A stretch of DNA of 64,000 nt from JAFEDN01 sp963832945 (lineage in GTDB: Bacteria > Pseudomonadota > Gammaproteobacteria > Coxiellales > Coxiellaceae): contig CAWHVV010000019.1 in the NCBI GenBank assembly GCA_963832945.1, positions 3,184 to 67,183 on the forward strand. Direction: 5' to 3'. Position numbers and translations under genes: made by a program. Numbering within the stretch: the first letter of the stretch is position 1; each line of letters begins with the position of its first letter. Under the pieces are notes generated by a model that had not been told where the DNA came from, did not search any database, and worked only from the letters and a program-made list of their open reading frames with translations. This document shows positions 28,812 to 37,494 of the stretch, one piece after another.

Positions 28812-29242
28812 AGGTATACCCAATCCCTGGTTGCTTGTTCAATTAAATGAAGAGTTCTTTCAAAATCCGCTAATGGTTTTTGAAAAGGGTCAAAGATTTC
28901 ATATTGCCCCCATTTGCCTAAACAGTGTACCCTCCCGCAGGCACTGGGAAGCATATCATGAATATTTTGACGTTGCCAGGACTCCATGACTAAAATTAAA
29001 TCTACCGCCAGTAAAAGAGATGTAGTGGCCTGCCGCGCCCTGTGTGCGGAGATATCAATTCCTTTTGCCAATAAAACCTTTTGCGCTAAGGGGTCTGCTG
29101 GATAGCCCACCAATGCAGCAATTCCAGCCGAACTGATTTTGGTTGATACTTTCCTGGCGGCCGCTTCCTGAATAAACAATGCTTCAGCCATTGGGCTTCT
29201 GCAAATATTTCCGGTGCAAACGATCAATATATTTTTGAACAT
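28787..29242 (-). CDS. wzb: Low-molecular-weight protein-tyrosine phosphatase (Wzb)
   Basis: 151 residues. Catalytic loop C-T-G-N-I-C-R-S with Cys9 and Arg15 (CX5R), and the general-acid Asp in WDPS at the C-terminus. Dephosphorylates the Wzc tyrosine tail. First gene of the - operon; AAGGAAA lies upstream of the ATG. Only 42 bases separate it from the divergent MFS gene, so promoters for both must lie in that gap or inside the coding ends. Confidence 0.92.
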   Translation of the reverse strand: MFKNILIVCTGNICRSPMAEALFIQEAAARKVSTKISSAGIAALVGYPADPLAQKVLLAKGIDISAHRARQATTSLLLAVDLILVMESWQRQNIHDMLPSACGRVHCLGKWGQYEIFDPFQKPLADFERTLHLIEQATRDWVYLWDPSIKK

Positions 29243-29284
29243 GAATTTAATTTCCTTTATTATGCTGGTTTAGTCAATCATGGA

Positions 29285-30826
29285 ATGATCATGGCAAATT
29301 TTCTGCGTTCACCTTGTGATGATGTGGTCATCCCGCCCGGCTCATCAGTAATAATAAAAAGGAGTTGCGAAAAATGGGTGCTGATAGTGGCTATACTTGG
29401 CTCCAGCATGGCATTTATCGATGGCACGATTGTGAACCTCGCATTACCAGCCCTTCAAGCTTCTTTGCGCGCCTCGATCAGTCAAATCCAATGGGTAATA
29501 GAAGCCTACGCATTAACGCTAGGCGCATTGCTTTTAGTCGGTGGTGCATTAGGTGATTTATTCGGCCGGCGGAAAATCTTTCTGATCGGCATCATTATTT
29601 TTGCCATATCTTCGGCCTGGTGTGGATTAGCATCGACAATTTTCTGGCTCATAGCGGCACGCACTTTTCAGGGTATCGGGGCGGCGCTTCTCGTTCCAGG
29701 TAGCCTTGCACTGATTAGTTCTTCCTTTCCAGAAGAACGAAGAGGCCAGGCCATTGGCACCTGGGCTGGATTTACCGCTATTACTACTGCAGGTGGTCCC
29801 GTTATTGGCGGATGGTTGATAGAGCATGCTTCCTGGCGATGGATTTTCTTTTTAAATTTACCGCTGGCAATGATAGTTTTAATATTTTCTATACTTTATA
29901 TATCAGAAAGTAAAAATGAACATCAGCCTCCGGTATTGGATTGGTCAGGTACAATTCTTGCAATTGCCGGACTGGGGTCCATAATATTTGCGCTCATTGA
30001 ATGGGGATATGGTGGTAGAACGGTTATAATGTCGTTAATTGCCGGAATTATTCTATTGATTGGATTTATCTTTGTAGAGGCAAAAATAACCTTTCCGATG
30101 GTGCCCCTTTCAATGTTCCGTTCGCGTAATTTTAGCGGTGCAAACGTTATTACTTTCTTTCTTTATTTTGCATTATATGGTGTCCTTTTTTTTCTTCCAT
30201 TAGATTTGATTCAAATACAAGGTTACACGCCGACAAAAGCAGGCATGGCATTACTTCCCTTGATCCTACTGATGTTTTTGTTGTCTCGTTGGGCGGGTAC
30301 GCTGGTAAAACGATTTGGCCCGAAACGTCCACTCATTGTCGGACCAGCGATTGCTGCGCTGGGGTTTGCATTATTTCTCCGAACAAATATGGGTGAATCG
30401 TACTGGATATCATTCTTTCCTGCCACTGCTATTCTTGGTTTAGGCATAGCGATAAGTGTTGCACCCCTCACTACGGTCGTTATGAATTCTGCTCCGACGG
30501 ATCATGCTGGAGCTGCATCTGGCGTAAACAATGCGGTATCTCGAATCGCGGGACTTCTGGCAGTTGCAACCCTTGGTTTAATCATGACGATGATTTTTAA
30601 TCATCAATTAGTTAAAAATCTCAAAAAATCAGAGACGCCAGTCAATATTCAACAGGAAGTTTTAAAACAGCGATCCCTGCTTGCAGGAATTAAAACGAAT
30701 GATAAAGCTACTCAGAAAATAATTCAGAACGCATTCCTGAATGGATATGAAGTTATTATATTGCTTGCCTGCCTGCTCGCTCTCGTCAGTTCCTTAAGCG
30801 CCGCGCTGATTATAAAACAAAATTAA
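29285..30826 (+). CDS. MFS drug/solute exporter, DHA2 (14-helix) type
   Basis: 513 residues, 14 hydrophobic segments. SSMAFIDGTIVNLALPALQ in helix 1 and GALGDLFGRRKIF (motif A) mark the EmrB/QacA group; GIGAALLVPGSLALI and WAGFTAITTAGGPVIGGWLIE fit motif C. Proton-driven export of drugs or metabolites across the inner membrane; substrate unknown, and no EmrA-type adaptor is adjacent. Starts ATG 29285 or 29291. It is divergent from wzb and not obviously part of the polysaccharide locus. Confidence 0.85.
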   Translation: MIMANFLRSPCDDVVIPPGSSVIIKRSCEKWVLIVAILGSSMAFIDGTIVNLALPALQASLRASISQIQWVIEAYALTLGALLLVGGALGDLFGRRKIFLIGIIIFAISSAWCGLASTIFWLIAARTFQGIGAALLVPGSLALISSSFPEERRGQAIGTWAGFTAITTAGGPVIGGWLIEHASWRWIFFLNLPLAMIVLIFSILYISESKNEHQPPVLDWSGTILAIAGLGSIIFALIEWGYGGRTVIMSLIAGIILLIGFIFVEAKITFPMVPLSMFRSRNFSGANVITFFLYFALYGVLFFLPLDLIQIQGYTPTKAGMALLPLILLMFLLSRWAGTLVKRFGPKRPLIVGPAIAALGFALFLRTNMGESYWISFFPATAILGLGIAISVAPLTTVVMNSAPTDHAGAASGVNNAVSRIAGLLAVATLGLIMTMIFNHQLVKNLKKSETPVNIQQEVLKQRSLLAGIKTNDKATQKIIQNAFLNGYEVIILLACLLALVSSLSAALIIKQN

Positions 30827-30877
30827 TTTATCGGGAATTTTTGGAATTTTCAATGCATTTAATCTAAAATTAAGAAC

Positions 30878-33487
30878 ATGTCTTCAAAAGAACAGCTTCG
30901 GCTCAATTCACAGGGAAACGGCGATGTACCGCTTTGGTATAAGTGGGGCCCCTATGTATCCGAGCGCGCATGGGGAACCGTTCGGGAAGATTATAGCGCG
31001 AATGGCGATGCGTGGAGATATTTTCCCTTCGAAGAAGCTCATTCCAGGGTTTATCGATGGGGTGAAGATGGCATAGCGGGTTTTTGCGATCGTTACCAGG
31101 TTATGATTTTTTCTCCTGCATTCTGGAATGGCAAAGATCCTATTTTGAAAGAAAGATTATTTGGATTGAGTTCACACGAAGGCAATCATGGTGAGGATGT
31201 CAAGGAATATTATTATTATCTGGATGCGACGCCCACTCATTCGTATTTAAAATACTTATATAAATATCCGCAAGGTGAATTCCCTTATGAACTATTAAAA
31301 AATGAAAATGCAAAACGATCTACTTACGAAAATGAATATGAATTGGTTGATACCGGTATTTTATCGAATAATCGATACTTTGACATTTACATTGAATACG
31401 CGAAATCCTCTCCGGAGGATATCTGTATTCGCATACAAGCTTTTAACCGTGGCGATCAATCAGCGCCTTTACATATTATTCCTCAAATATGGTTTCGGAA
31501 CCAATGGTCCTGGGGAGGACAGCATTTACCCAAACCTGTCATTGTAAATAATACCGATGAATCTGGGCATATTTGTCTCCTCGCAGACGACTCCAAACTA
31601 CTTTCACCTTCGAATTTAGCATTTGACTATCATTTAAAAAAACGCTATCTGTATAGTCTTACTGAGGGTAAGGTATTGTTTACTGATAATGAAAATCCAT
31701 ACCCACAACATTCATTTCATAAGTCTGCATTTCACCGAGCGGTGATTAACAATGAAAATTGCACGAATATAATGGAGAAAGGCACGAAGGCCGGCATCCA
31801 TTATTACTTTAATAGTATTGAACCTGGAGAATCAGTCACTGTTTATCTCAGGCTTACGGATTATCCATTACAACAGCCTTTTGCGGATATTGAAGAAATA
31901 TTTGAAATTCGAAAAAAAGAAGCCGATGAATTTTACGAAAGTATTTATCCTGCCGGCGCCTCGGCGGAAGAATGCATGATACAGAGGCAGGCATTAGCGG
32001 GTCTGATCTGGAATAAGCAAATATATTTATATGATGTAAATTGCTGGCTAAAAGGCGACGAGCCTAAATACTCGCTTCCAGAAAGTAGAGTGGATATACG
32101 TAATACTCATTGGCGGCATCTCAATACCATGCGCATTCTTTTAATGCCCGACAAGTGGGAATATCCCTGGTTTGCCGCCTGGGATTTGGCTTTTCAGTGC
32201 ATCAGTCTGGGATTGTTGGATATGGAATTTGCAAAAGAACAGTTATGGTTACTTTTATTCGATCAATTTCAACATCCCAATGGCGCTATTCCTGCCTACG
32301 AATGGGAATTTTCTGATTTAAATCCTCCGGTGCAGGCATGGGCCGCACTGCGTTTATTTCAAATGGAATATCAGAAAACGGGAAAAAAAGATTTCAATTT
32401 TCTGAAAAAATGCTATTTAAAATTGCTAATGAATTTTTCTTTTTGGGTCAATAAAGTAGACACTTCCGGATGTAATGTTTTCGAGGGCGGGTTTCTTGGT
32501 CTCGATAATATCACTATTGTTGATCGTTCTTTTGATATTCCTCAAGGCAATACGATAAAACAGGCGGATGGTACTGGCTGGATGGGTATGTTTTGTTTAA
32601 ATTTATTAAGGATTTCTTTAGAGTTATCCAAAATTGATCCTGACTATGAATTGATGGCGACTAAATTTTTTCAGCATTTTGTTTATATCTCAAATGCCAT
32701 GAAAAAAATTGATTTTAAAAAATATAATTTATGGAACGAAGAAGATAATTTTTTTTATGATACTCTTATTTCTGAGAGTGGTCATAAACTTAAATTTGAA
32801 CAGTTAAAAATAAGATCGTTAGTGGGGTTAATCCCATTATTTGCCGTGGATGTCATTACCTTTGAAGAACTGGAACGCTTACCCGAGTTTCAAAAAAACT
32901 TTTACTGGTTTTTAGCGAATCGAAAAGACATCACTGATGACTGTGTTACTAAGGTGGATGATGAAAATAGTTATATTTTATCTATGGTTGATGAGCATAA
33001 ATTTCAAAAAATATATGATTACATCGCTGATCCTGATGAATTTTTGTCTAATTTTGGAATCCGGAGTCTTTCTAAATATCATAGTACCCATCCTTTTATT
33101 TTTAAAAATGCGAAAATTGGGTATGAACCGGCTGAATCTTTACATCGATTAAAAGGGGGAAATTCAAATTGGCGTGGTCCGATATGGTTTCCAACTAATT
33201 ATCTTTTAATTGAATCATTCAAAGTTTACAAAAAATATTTTAAATCCCGAAATATTGAGATTGAAGAATTTGCAAATCGTCTCATATCATTATTTAAAAT
33301 AAATAATTCAGGGAAAAGAAATTTTTATGGGAATTTTCCATTTGCACAGGATGATTACTTTCGGGATCATATACTATTTTATGAATATTTTAATCCTGAA
33401 ACCGGAGAAGGTTTGGGCGCCTCGCATCAAACCGGATGGACTGCCCTGGTAGCCAATCTAATAGATGAATTTCGTAAAAAATTGTAA
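30878..33487 (+). CDS. GH63-like glucosidase (mannosyl-oligosaccharide glucosidase type)
   Basis: 869 residues, starting with LWYKWGPYVSERAWGTVREDYS, which is the typical opening of bacterial GH63-like proteins. The (alpha/alpha)6 barrel contains WEYPWFAAWDLAFQC with the likely catalytic Asp, AYEWEFSDLNPPVQAWAALR, and WRGPIWFPTNYLLIE near the end, then GEGLGASHQTGWTALVA. No signal peptide, so cytoplasmic. Likely removes terminal glucose from an oligosaccharide, perhaps glucosylglycerate- or trehalose-like; substrate unknown. The ribosome site upstream is weak. Followed directly by a palindromic repeat. Confidence 0.82.
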   Translation: MSSKEQLRLNSQGNGDVPLWYKWGPYVSERAWGTVREDYSANGDAWRYFPFEEAHSRVYRWGEDGIAGFCDRYQVMIFSPAFWNGKDPILKERLFGLSSHEGNHGEDVKEYYYYLDATPTHSYLKYLYKYPQGEFPYELLKNENAKRSTYENEYELVDTGILSNNRYFDIYIEYAKSSPEDICIRIQAFNRGDQSAPLHIIPQIWFRNQWSWGGQHLPKPVIVNNTDESGHICLLADDSKLLSPSNLAFDYHLKKRYLYSLTEGKVLFTDNENPYPQHSFHKSAFHRAVINNENCTNIMEKGTKAGIHYYFNSIEPGESVTVYLRLTDYPLQQPFADIEEIFEIRKKEADEFYESIYPAGASAEECMIQRQALAGLIWNKQIYLYDVNCWLKGDEPKYSLPESRVDIRNTHWRHLNTMRILLMPDKWEYPWFAAWDLAFQCISLGLLDMEFAKEQLWLLLFDQFQHPNGAIPAYEWEFSDLNPPVQAWAALRLFQMEYQKTGKKDFNFLKKCYLKLLMNFSFWVNKVDTSGCNVFEGGFLGLDNITIVDRSFDIPQGNTIKQADGTGWMGMFCLNLLRISLELSKIDPDYELMATKFFQHFVYISNAMKKIDFKKYNLWNEEDNFFYDTLISESGHKLKFEQLKIRSLVGLIPLFAVDVITFEELERLPEFQKNFYWFLANRKDITDDCVTKVDDENSYILSMVDEHKFQKIYDYIADPDEFLSNFGIRSLSKYHSTHPFIFKNAKIGYEPAESLHRLKGGNSNWRGPIWFPTNYLLIESFKVYKKYFKSRNIEIEEFANRLISLFKINNSGKRNFYGNFPFAQDDYFRDHILFYEYFNPETGEGLGASHQTGWTALVANLIDEFRKKL

Positions 33488-33491
33488 TTTT

Positions 33492-33568
33492 GTCATTGCG
33501 AGCGTGAGCGAAGCAATCCAGTTCCCGCCAGCAAAGTACTGGATTGCTTCGCTCGCGCTCGCAATGAC
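33492..33568. repeat. Palindromic repeat of the TCATTGCGAGCG type
   Basis: Arms of 30 bases (33492-33521 and 33539-33568) are almost perfect complements around a 17-base loop. The half-site TCATTGCGAGCGTGAGCGAA and its relatives recur in many Legionella, Coxiella and Rickettsia genomes. Placed 4 bases after the glucosidase stop, it could end transcription. Confidence 0.85.
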
Positions 33569-33620
33569 GAACTAAAATTGTTATGATATATGACATTTTT
33601 CGACATGTTCAGGAGGAATT

Positions 33621-34541
33621 ATGCATAAAATTCCGGGTCAGCGGACGATCAGGAAAATCTGGAAGAGCGAACCTACTATTGAAGGAGCCGGAGTTCATCT
33701 TCGGCGTGCATTTGGATTTCATGAATTACCTTTGCTTGATCCTTTTTTATTACTCGATGATTTTCGTTCAGAAAATCCTGCCGATTATAAAGCTGGATTT
33801 CCCTGGCATCCTCATCGCGGCATAGAAACGATAACCTACGTATTGGACGGCGATGTGGAGCATGGCGACAGTATGGGTAATAAAGGTGATATTTCAGCGG
33901 GCGATGTTCAGTGGATGACGGCAGGCAGCGGAATTATTCATCAGGAAATGCCAAAAGGAAATCGCAAAGGCGAAATGTTAGGATTCCAATTATGGGCAAA
34001 TCTCCCGGCACGTTTAAAAATGATGGAGCCGCGTTATCGCGGTGTAAAACGTAACGAAATTCCGCTGATAACCAGTCAGGATGGCTCTTCAATCCGGATA
34101 ATCTGCGGGACAGTGGATGGTACTCAAGGTCCGGTAAAAGACATTGTCACCGATCCGGAATATCTGGATGTGACGCTGCCTTCTGGTAAAGCCTTTAAAC
34201 ACCCAGTCAAAGATGATTACACGGTCATCGCTTATGTGATAGAAGGCGAAGCTTTTTTTGATCCAGCCAGAATTCCTTTTGCTCATGATGCCGCCGGCGT
34301 CAATTATTTTGATATGAAACCTCCCTGTGCATGTGGCAATGGCTCTCTGGTTCTTTACGAAAGGGACGGCACAAATATTACCGTGACTACAGACCGAAAC
34401 CCTGTACGATTTTTGCTGATGTCAGGAAAGCCACTGAATGAACCTGTCGCATGGTATGGGCCGATCGTGATGAATACTCAGGAAGAACTTCGAACAGCAT
34501 TTCAGGAATATCAGGACGGAACTTTTATAAAGAAACGTTAA
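33621..34541 (+). CDS. Pirin-family cupin protein
   Basis: 306 residues. The N-terminal cupin has FPWHPHRGIETITYVLDGDVEHGDSMGN with the metal-binding His/His/Glu, followed by GDVQWMTAGSGIIHQEMP. LLMSGKPLNEPVAWYGPIVMN is the standard pirin C-terminal motif. Bacterial pirins act as quercetinase-like dioxygenases or redox-responsive regulators. AGGAGG lies 6 bases before the ATG. Precedes ohr by 31 bases, likely one transcript with an oxidative-stress theme. Confidence 0.93.
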   Translation: MHKIPGQRTIRKIWKSEPTIEGAGVHLRRAFGFHELPLLDPFLLLDDFRSENPADYKAGFPWHPHRGIETITYVLDGDVEHGDSMGNKGDISAGDVQWMTAGSGIIHQEMPKGNRKGEMLGFQLWANLPARLKMMEPRYRGVKRNEIPLITSQDGSSIRIICGTVDGTQGPVKDIVTDPEYLDVTLPSGKAFKHPVKDDYTVIAYVIEGEAFFDPARIPFAHDAAGVNYFDMKPPCACGNGSLVLYERDGTNITVTTDRNPVRFLLMSGKPLNEPVAWYGPIVMNTQEELRTAFQEYQDGTFIKKR

Positions 34542-34572
34542 CTTTTACTTTTACAACTCAGGAGATATTACA

Positions 34573-35019
34573 ATGGATAAAATTAAACCCCTTTTTACTG
34601 TAACAGCCACTGCGGTGGGCGGCCGTAATGGCCATAGTGAAACCAGTGATGGTTCTGTAAACGTGGATCTGTCTGTACCTAAAGAAATGGGCGGGCCCGG
34701 TAAACCAAATACAGTGACGCCGGAGCATCTTTTTGCGACAGGTTATGCCGCGTGTTTTGGTGGTGCGCTTGACTTTGTTGCCAAACAACACAAAAAAAAC
34801 GCTGCAAATGCCAGGGTCTCATGCTCGGTATCAATAGGTCCTCGTGATGGAGGTGGTTTTGCACTGGCTGTGAAAATGCATGTCGAAGACAAAAGTGTTT
34901 CACAGGACGATCTTGCCGCACTGGTGAAAGAAGCGCATGAAAAAATTTGTCCTTATTCACATGCCACTCGTGGAAATATTGAAGTGACATTTGAAGTGGT
35001 CGGTTATGCGGAGGCGTAA
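34573..35019 (+). CDS. ohr: Organic hydroperoxide resistance protein (Ohr, OsmC family)
   Basis: 148 residues. The two redox cysteines sit in GYAACFGGALDFVA and EKICPYSHATRGN, the Ohr arrangement. Reduces organic peroxides using lipoyl-dependent electrons. CAGGAGA upstream of the ATG. The TAA stop overlaps the next ATG (TAATG). No OhrR regulator is visible in the window. Confidence 0.93.
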   Translation: MDKIKPLFTVTATAVGGRNGHSETSDGSVNVDLSVPKEMGGPGKPNTVTPEHLFATGYAACFGGALDFVAKQHKKNAANARVSCSVSIGPRDGGGFALAVKMHVEDKSVSQDDLAALVKEAHEKICPYSHATRGNIEVTFEVVGYAEA

Positions 35020-35474
35020 TGAATATTTCTTTACCCCGAGAAGGGGCGATTGACGATGATGACTATCGCTTTCCTGTACGGATTTATTATGAAGATACGG
35101 ATGCCGCTGGTGTCGTTTATCACACCAACTATTTCAAATTCGCAGAGCGTGCGCGTACTGAAATGCTGCGTCAACTCGGCATTGAGCAGGAAGCGCTGCG
35201 TTCTGCAACCGGCCATGCTTTTACGGTGCGGCGCTGCTGTGCTGATTTCATTCAGCCTGCGCGGCTCGATGACGATCTCGTGGTGGTGACCCGGGTTGTC
35301 GCTTTAGGCGGGGCATCGGTGGAATTTGAACAGGAGATTCTGCGTGCGGATATTATTCTCGTGCGCCTCACTTTTCAGATTGTCTGCCTGGGCGGTAATA
35401 ACCGCGCCCATCGTTTGCCACCCGAATTCCGCGCAGCGTTCCAGTCAAAAGTGAATGATGAAGTATTGGAGTAA
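35019..35474 (+). CDS. ybgC: Acyl-CoA thioesterase of the YbgC/4-hydroxybenzoyl-CoA thioesterase family
   Basis: 151 residues. VRIYYEDTDAAGVVYHTNYFKFAERARTEML contains the catalytic Asp (EDTDAAG) and the hot-dog fold helix. Usually part of the tol-pal operon, but tolQ is not next to it here; instead it is coupled to ohr. Hydrolyses acyl-CoA or acyl-ACP in the cytoplasm. Confidence 0.9.
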   Translation: MNISLPREGAIDDDDYRFPVRIYYEDTDAAGVVYHTNYFKFAERARTEMLRQLGIEQEALRSATGHAFTVRRCCADFIQPARLDDDLVVVTRVVALGGASVEFEQEILRADIILVRLTFQIVCLGGNNRAHRLPPEFRAAFQSKVNDEVLE

Positions 35475-35480
35475 TCTTTC

Positions 35481-35514
35481 ATAAAGAAAAATAATTTTCG
35501 AAGAAAATTCTCTG
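35481..35514 (-). repeat. Remnant of the inverted-repeat element (right part)
   Basis: ATAAAGAAAAATAATTTTCG and the following AGAAAATTCTCTG match the right-hand segment of copy 2 in reverse orientation with about two differences. Nothing of the rest of the element is visible. Confidence 0.45.
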
Positions 35515-35538
35515 TCAAAAAAAGGACTCAAAAAAAGG

Positions 35539-35568
35539 TTGACAAAACGGGTATTTTTTTGATAAAAT
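35539..35568 (+). promoter_or_regulatory. Sigma70-type promoter of the hypothetical gene at 35634
   Basis: TTGACA (35539-35544), 18-base spacer with a T run, TAAAAT (35563-35568). A perfect -35 and 5 of 6 at -10. Start of transcription expected near 35575, giving a ~60-base leader. Confidence 0.65.
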
Positions 35569-35633
35569 ATGCTTTCTTTAGTGTATAAAAAGTGTTAAAT
35601 TGTATAATTCATTAATTTTAAAGGGTTTATTCT

Positions 35634-36665
35634 ATGTCTAGAGATGCAAATTTTGTTGAGGCAAATAACATAACGATAAATGAACGGGATGCGGCAATCA
35701 AGGTTGACGCTAATAAAGCCGAGTCTGATAATAAAGATCATAATAAGCGGCGGTTCAACGTAGACGCGGCGTATGCAGACGCGGCATATACTATTCGTCG
35801 GGCTGCGGGACTGAGGAAATTGGCCGATGAAGAAGGACAAAAAAACAGGGCTGAATCCAAGTCGCCCTCGCTCCCCCCTGTTGATCGGACAGTACCCCGG
35901 CAGACAGAAGCCCAAAATAAGAAGACTGATATGAGCGTCGATTCGTCCACACTGTTCTATGAGGCTAACGACGAACATGATCTGATTAGCGGCCTTAACC
36001 ATATCTTTGCTGATAATGCCGCCGCCCGTCACTTGTGGGTGGGTGCGTTTACCAATTTGGGTGGTCAGGGCTATGTGAGACAGGCTGTTGCTGAGACATT
36101 AGATATTGTCAATGCCCAAGCCCAAGCCCAGGAACAGGCCGCTGCCAATGGTGATGCTCCTGCGGCGACTAATCCAGAAGCCACAATGCCTCCTGAACTC
36201 AATCCTGAGCTCATTGCAGAGCCCGCGCAGCAAACGGAGAGCAAGGCTCATCAAGTGCAGCGTGAGCTGGAAGCGGACATAAGTTCCATCTTACGTCAGC
36301 AGGCGAAGGGGCTTGGAATTGATGGCCCGTTCGGTAATGAATTCCTGAAAAAAATAATTCCTAAGTTAACCCGCGAGTTGGTATTGGTCGCTTCCCTTTT
36401 TAACCCGGAAGTGGCGAGAGATATCGTGTTGAGAACCGGTTCCCAGGTGCTGGATGATTTATTTTTTAAGCATGTTCTTAATGAAGTGAAAAAACAGGTA
36501 CAGACTATGGTAGTCAAAAATTACCATAAGCATCCGAACTGTTACTTTAATGAACTGAATAATGCTAAAAATAAGGCCGCTCAGAAGCAGGCTCCCACTC
36601 CGAAGTTTGGCCGACGCCGCAAAGAGGATGAAGATCTGGAACTGAAATCTTATCAGCCTGCCTAA
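35634..36665 (+). CDS. Unknown charged/alanine-rich protein, possible secreted effector
   Basis: 343 residues, no family recognised. The first ~95 residues are charged and low in hydrophobics (NERDAAIKVDANKAESDNKD). A Gln/Ala/Pro-rich linker (~145-200) leads to a helical domain (SILRQQAKGLGIDGPFGNEF, KIIPKLTRELVLVASLFNPE, VLDDLFFKHVLNEVKKQVQ). The C-terminus RRRKEDEDLELKSYQPA has an acidic stretch like the E-block of Dot/Icm substrates, which only suggests secretion. No signal peptide or membrane segment. It has its own strong promoter and stands alone between ybgC and the tRNA. Confidence 0.55.
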   Translation: MSRDANFVEANNITINERDAAIKVDANKAESDNKDHNKRRFNVDAAYADAAYTIRRAAGLRKLADEEGQKNRAESKSPSLPPVDRTVPRQTEAQNKKTDMSVDSSTLFYEANDEHDLISGLNHIFADNAAARHLWVGAFTNLGGQGYVRQAVAETLDIVNAQAQAQEQAAANGDAPAATNPEATMPPELNPELIAEPAQQTESKAHQVQRELEADISSILRQQAKGLGIDGPFGNEFLKKIIPKLTRELVLVASLFNPEVARDIVLRTGSQVLDDLFFKHVLNEVKKQVQTMVVKNYHKHPNCYFNELNNAKNKAAQKQAPTPKFGRRRKEDEDLELKSYQPA

Positions 36666-36700
36666 CGAGTACTTTTTCAATTTAATTCTGACCGATTCCT

Positions 36701-36792
36701 CCCTCTCCCCCGTACTCGGGGGGGAGGGCTGGGGTGAGGGGGATTGCTTAAAACCCTCACCCTAACCCTCTCCCACAAGTGGGAGAGGGTTA
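36701..36792. repeat. GC-rich palindromic repeats (CCCTCACCCTAACCCTCTCCC type)
   Basis: Three nested inverted repeats: CCCTCTCCCC against GGGGGGGAGGG (36701-36728), GGGGTGAGGG against CCCTCACCC (36731-36762), and a perfect 14-base palindrome TAACCCTCTCCCAC with 2-base loop (36763-36792). This type is common between genes in many Proteobacteria and probably terminates the upstream gene. Confidence 0.75.
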
Positions 36793-36856
36793 GGAGGAGC
36801 CGTTCCAAAAATTATCTTGATTTTTCACCACAACTCATATAACATCATTCACCTAT

Positions 36857-36933
<77 letters not shown>

Positions 36934-36955
36934 TAAATTTGAATTGAATAAGGGG

Positions 36956-36977
36956 AAAGGGCCATAGGCCCTTTTTT
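36956..36977 (+). terminator. Rho-independent terminator after tRNA-fMet
   Basis: AAAGGGCC-ATA-GGCCCTTTTTT: 6-8 bp stem, short loop and a run of six T. It lies between the tRNA and rimP, so readthrough or processing would be needed if rimP shares the tRNA promoter, as in E. coli. Confidence 0.75.
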
Positions 36978-36986
36978 ATTTGCGTA

Positions 36987-37492
36987 ATGATGATTGGCGA
37001 GCTCCAAACAATGATCGAGCCGGCGGTCACGGCCTTGGGTATGAGCTGTGGGGGTGTGAGTGGGTTGGCGCCGGGCAAGAATCAGCGGCTTTTGCGCGTA
37101 TACGTGGACAGTCAGGAAGGCGTTAATGTCGATGCCTGCACAAAAATAAGCCGTCAGATCAGCGCCATATTGGACGTAGAAGACCCGATCGAGGGGCGTT
37201 ATCTGCTTGGAAGTCTCTTCCCCAGGCATAGAGCGGCCATTCTTTACCGTGGCTCAATGTCAACGCTATGTTGGCCAGCCGGTCAATATCCGTTTACGTG
37301 TCCCTGCCGACCGGCAGGCGGAATTTTAAGGGGATCCTGCAATCCGCCGGCGGGGATCGGATCATTTTGCAGTTAGAGGATAACCGGAATACGCTGGATT
37401 TAGCATGGCGTGATATAGAAAAGGCGCACCTGGCGGCGCCGGTTTTTCCTGCGAAAGCGGAAAATAATTACCCATACAGTGTGGTGAGGTAA
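36987..37492 (+). pseudogene. rimP: Ribosome maturation factor RimP with two single-base insertions
   Basis: RimP is needed for 30S assembly. The first frame gives LQTMIEPAVTALGMSCGGVS and LRVYVDSQEGVNVDACTKIS to EGRYLL; an extra G at 37209-37210 shifts it. In the next frame it continues EVSSPGIERPFFTVAQCQRY to ADRQAEF; an extra T in TTTT (37324-37327) shifts again, and the third frame reads KGILQSAGGDRIILQLEDN to the end. Correcting both gives an uninterrupted 167-residue protein with all family motifs, so decay, if real, is very recent. Stop is 2 bases from the nusA start. Confidence 0.88.
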
Positions 37493-37494
37493 AT

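Noticed and set aside
30827..30877. Regulatory RNA or terminator between the MFS and glucosidase genes
   Set aside because: Only AT-rich sequence with no stable hairpin is seen in the 51-base gap.
36701..36792. Possible replication or attachment site next to tRNA-fMet
   Set aside because: The palindromes are the common CCCTCACCC type and no integrase or matching direct repeat of the tRNA 3' end is present downstream.
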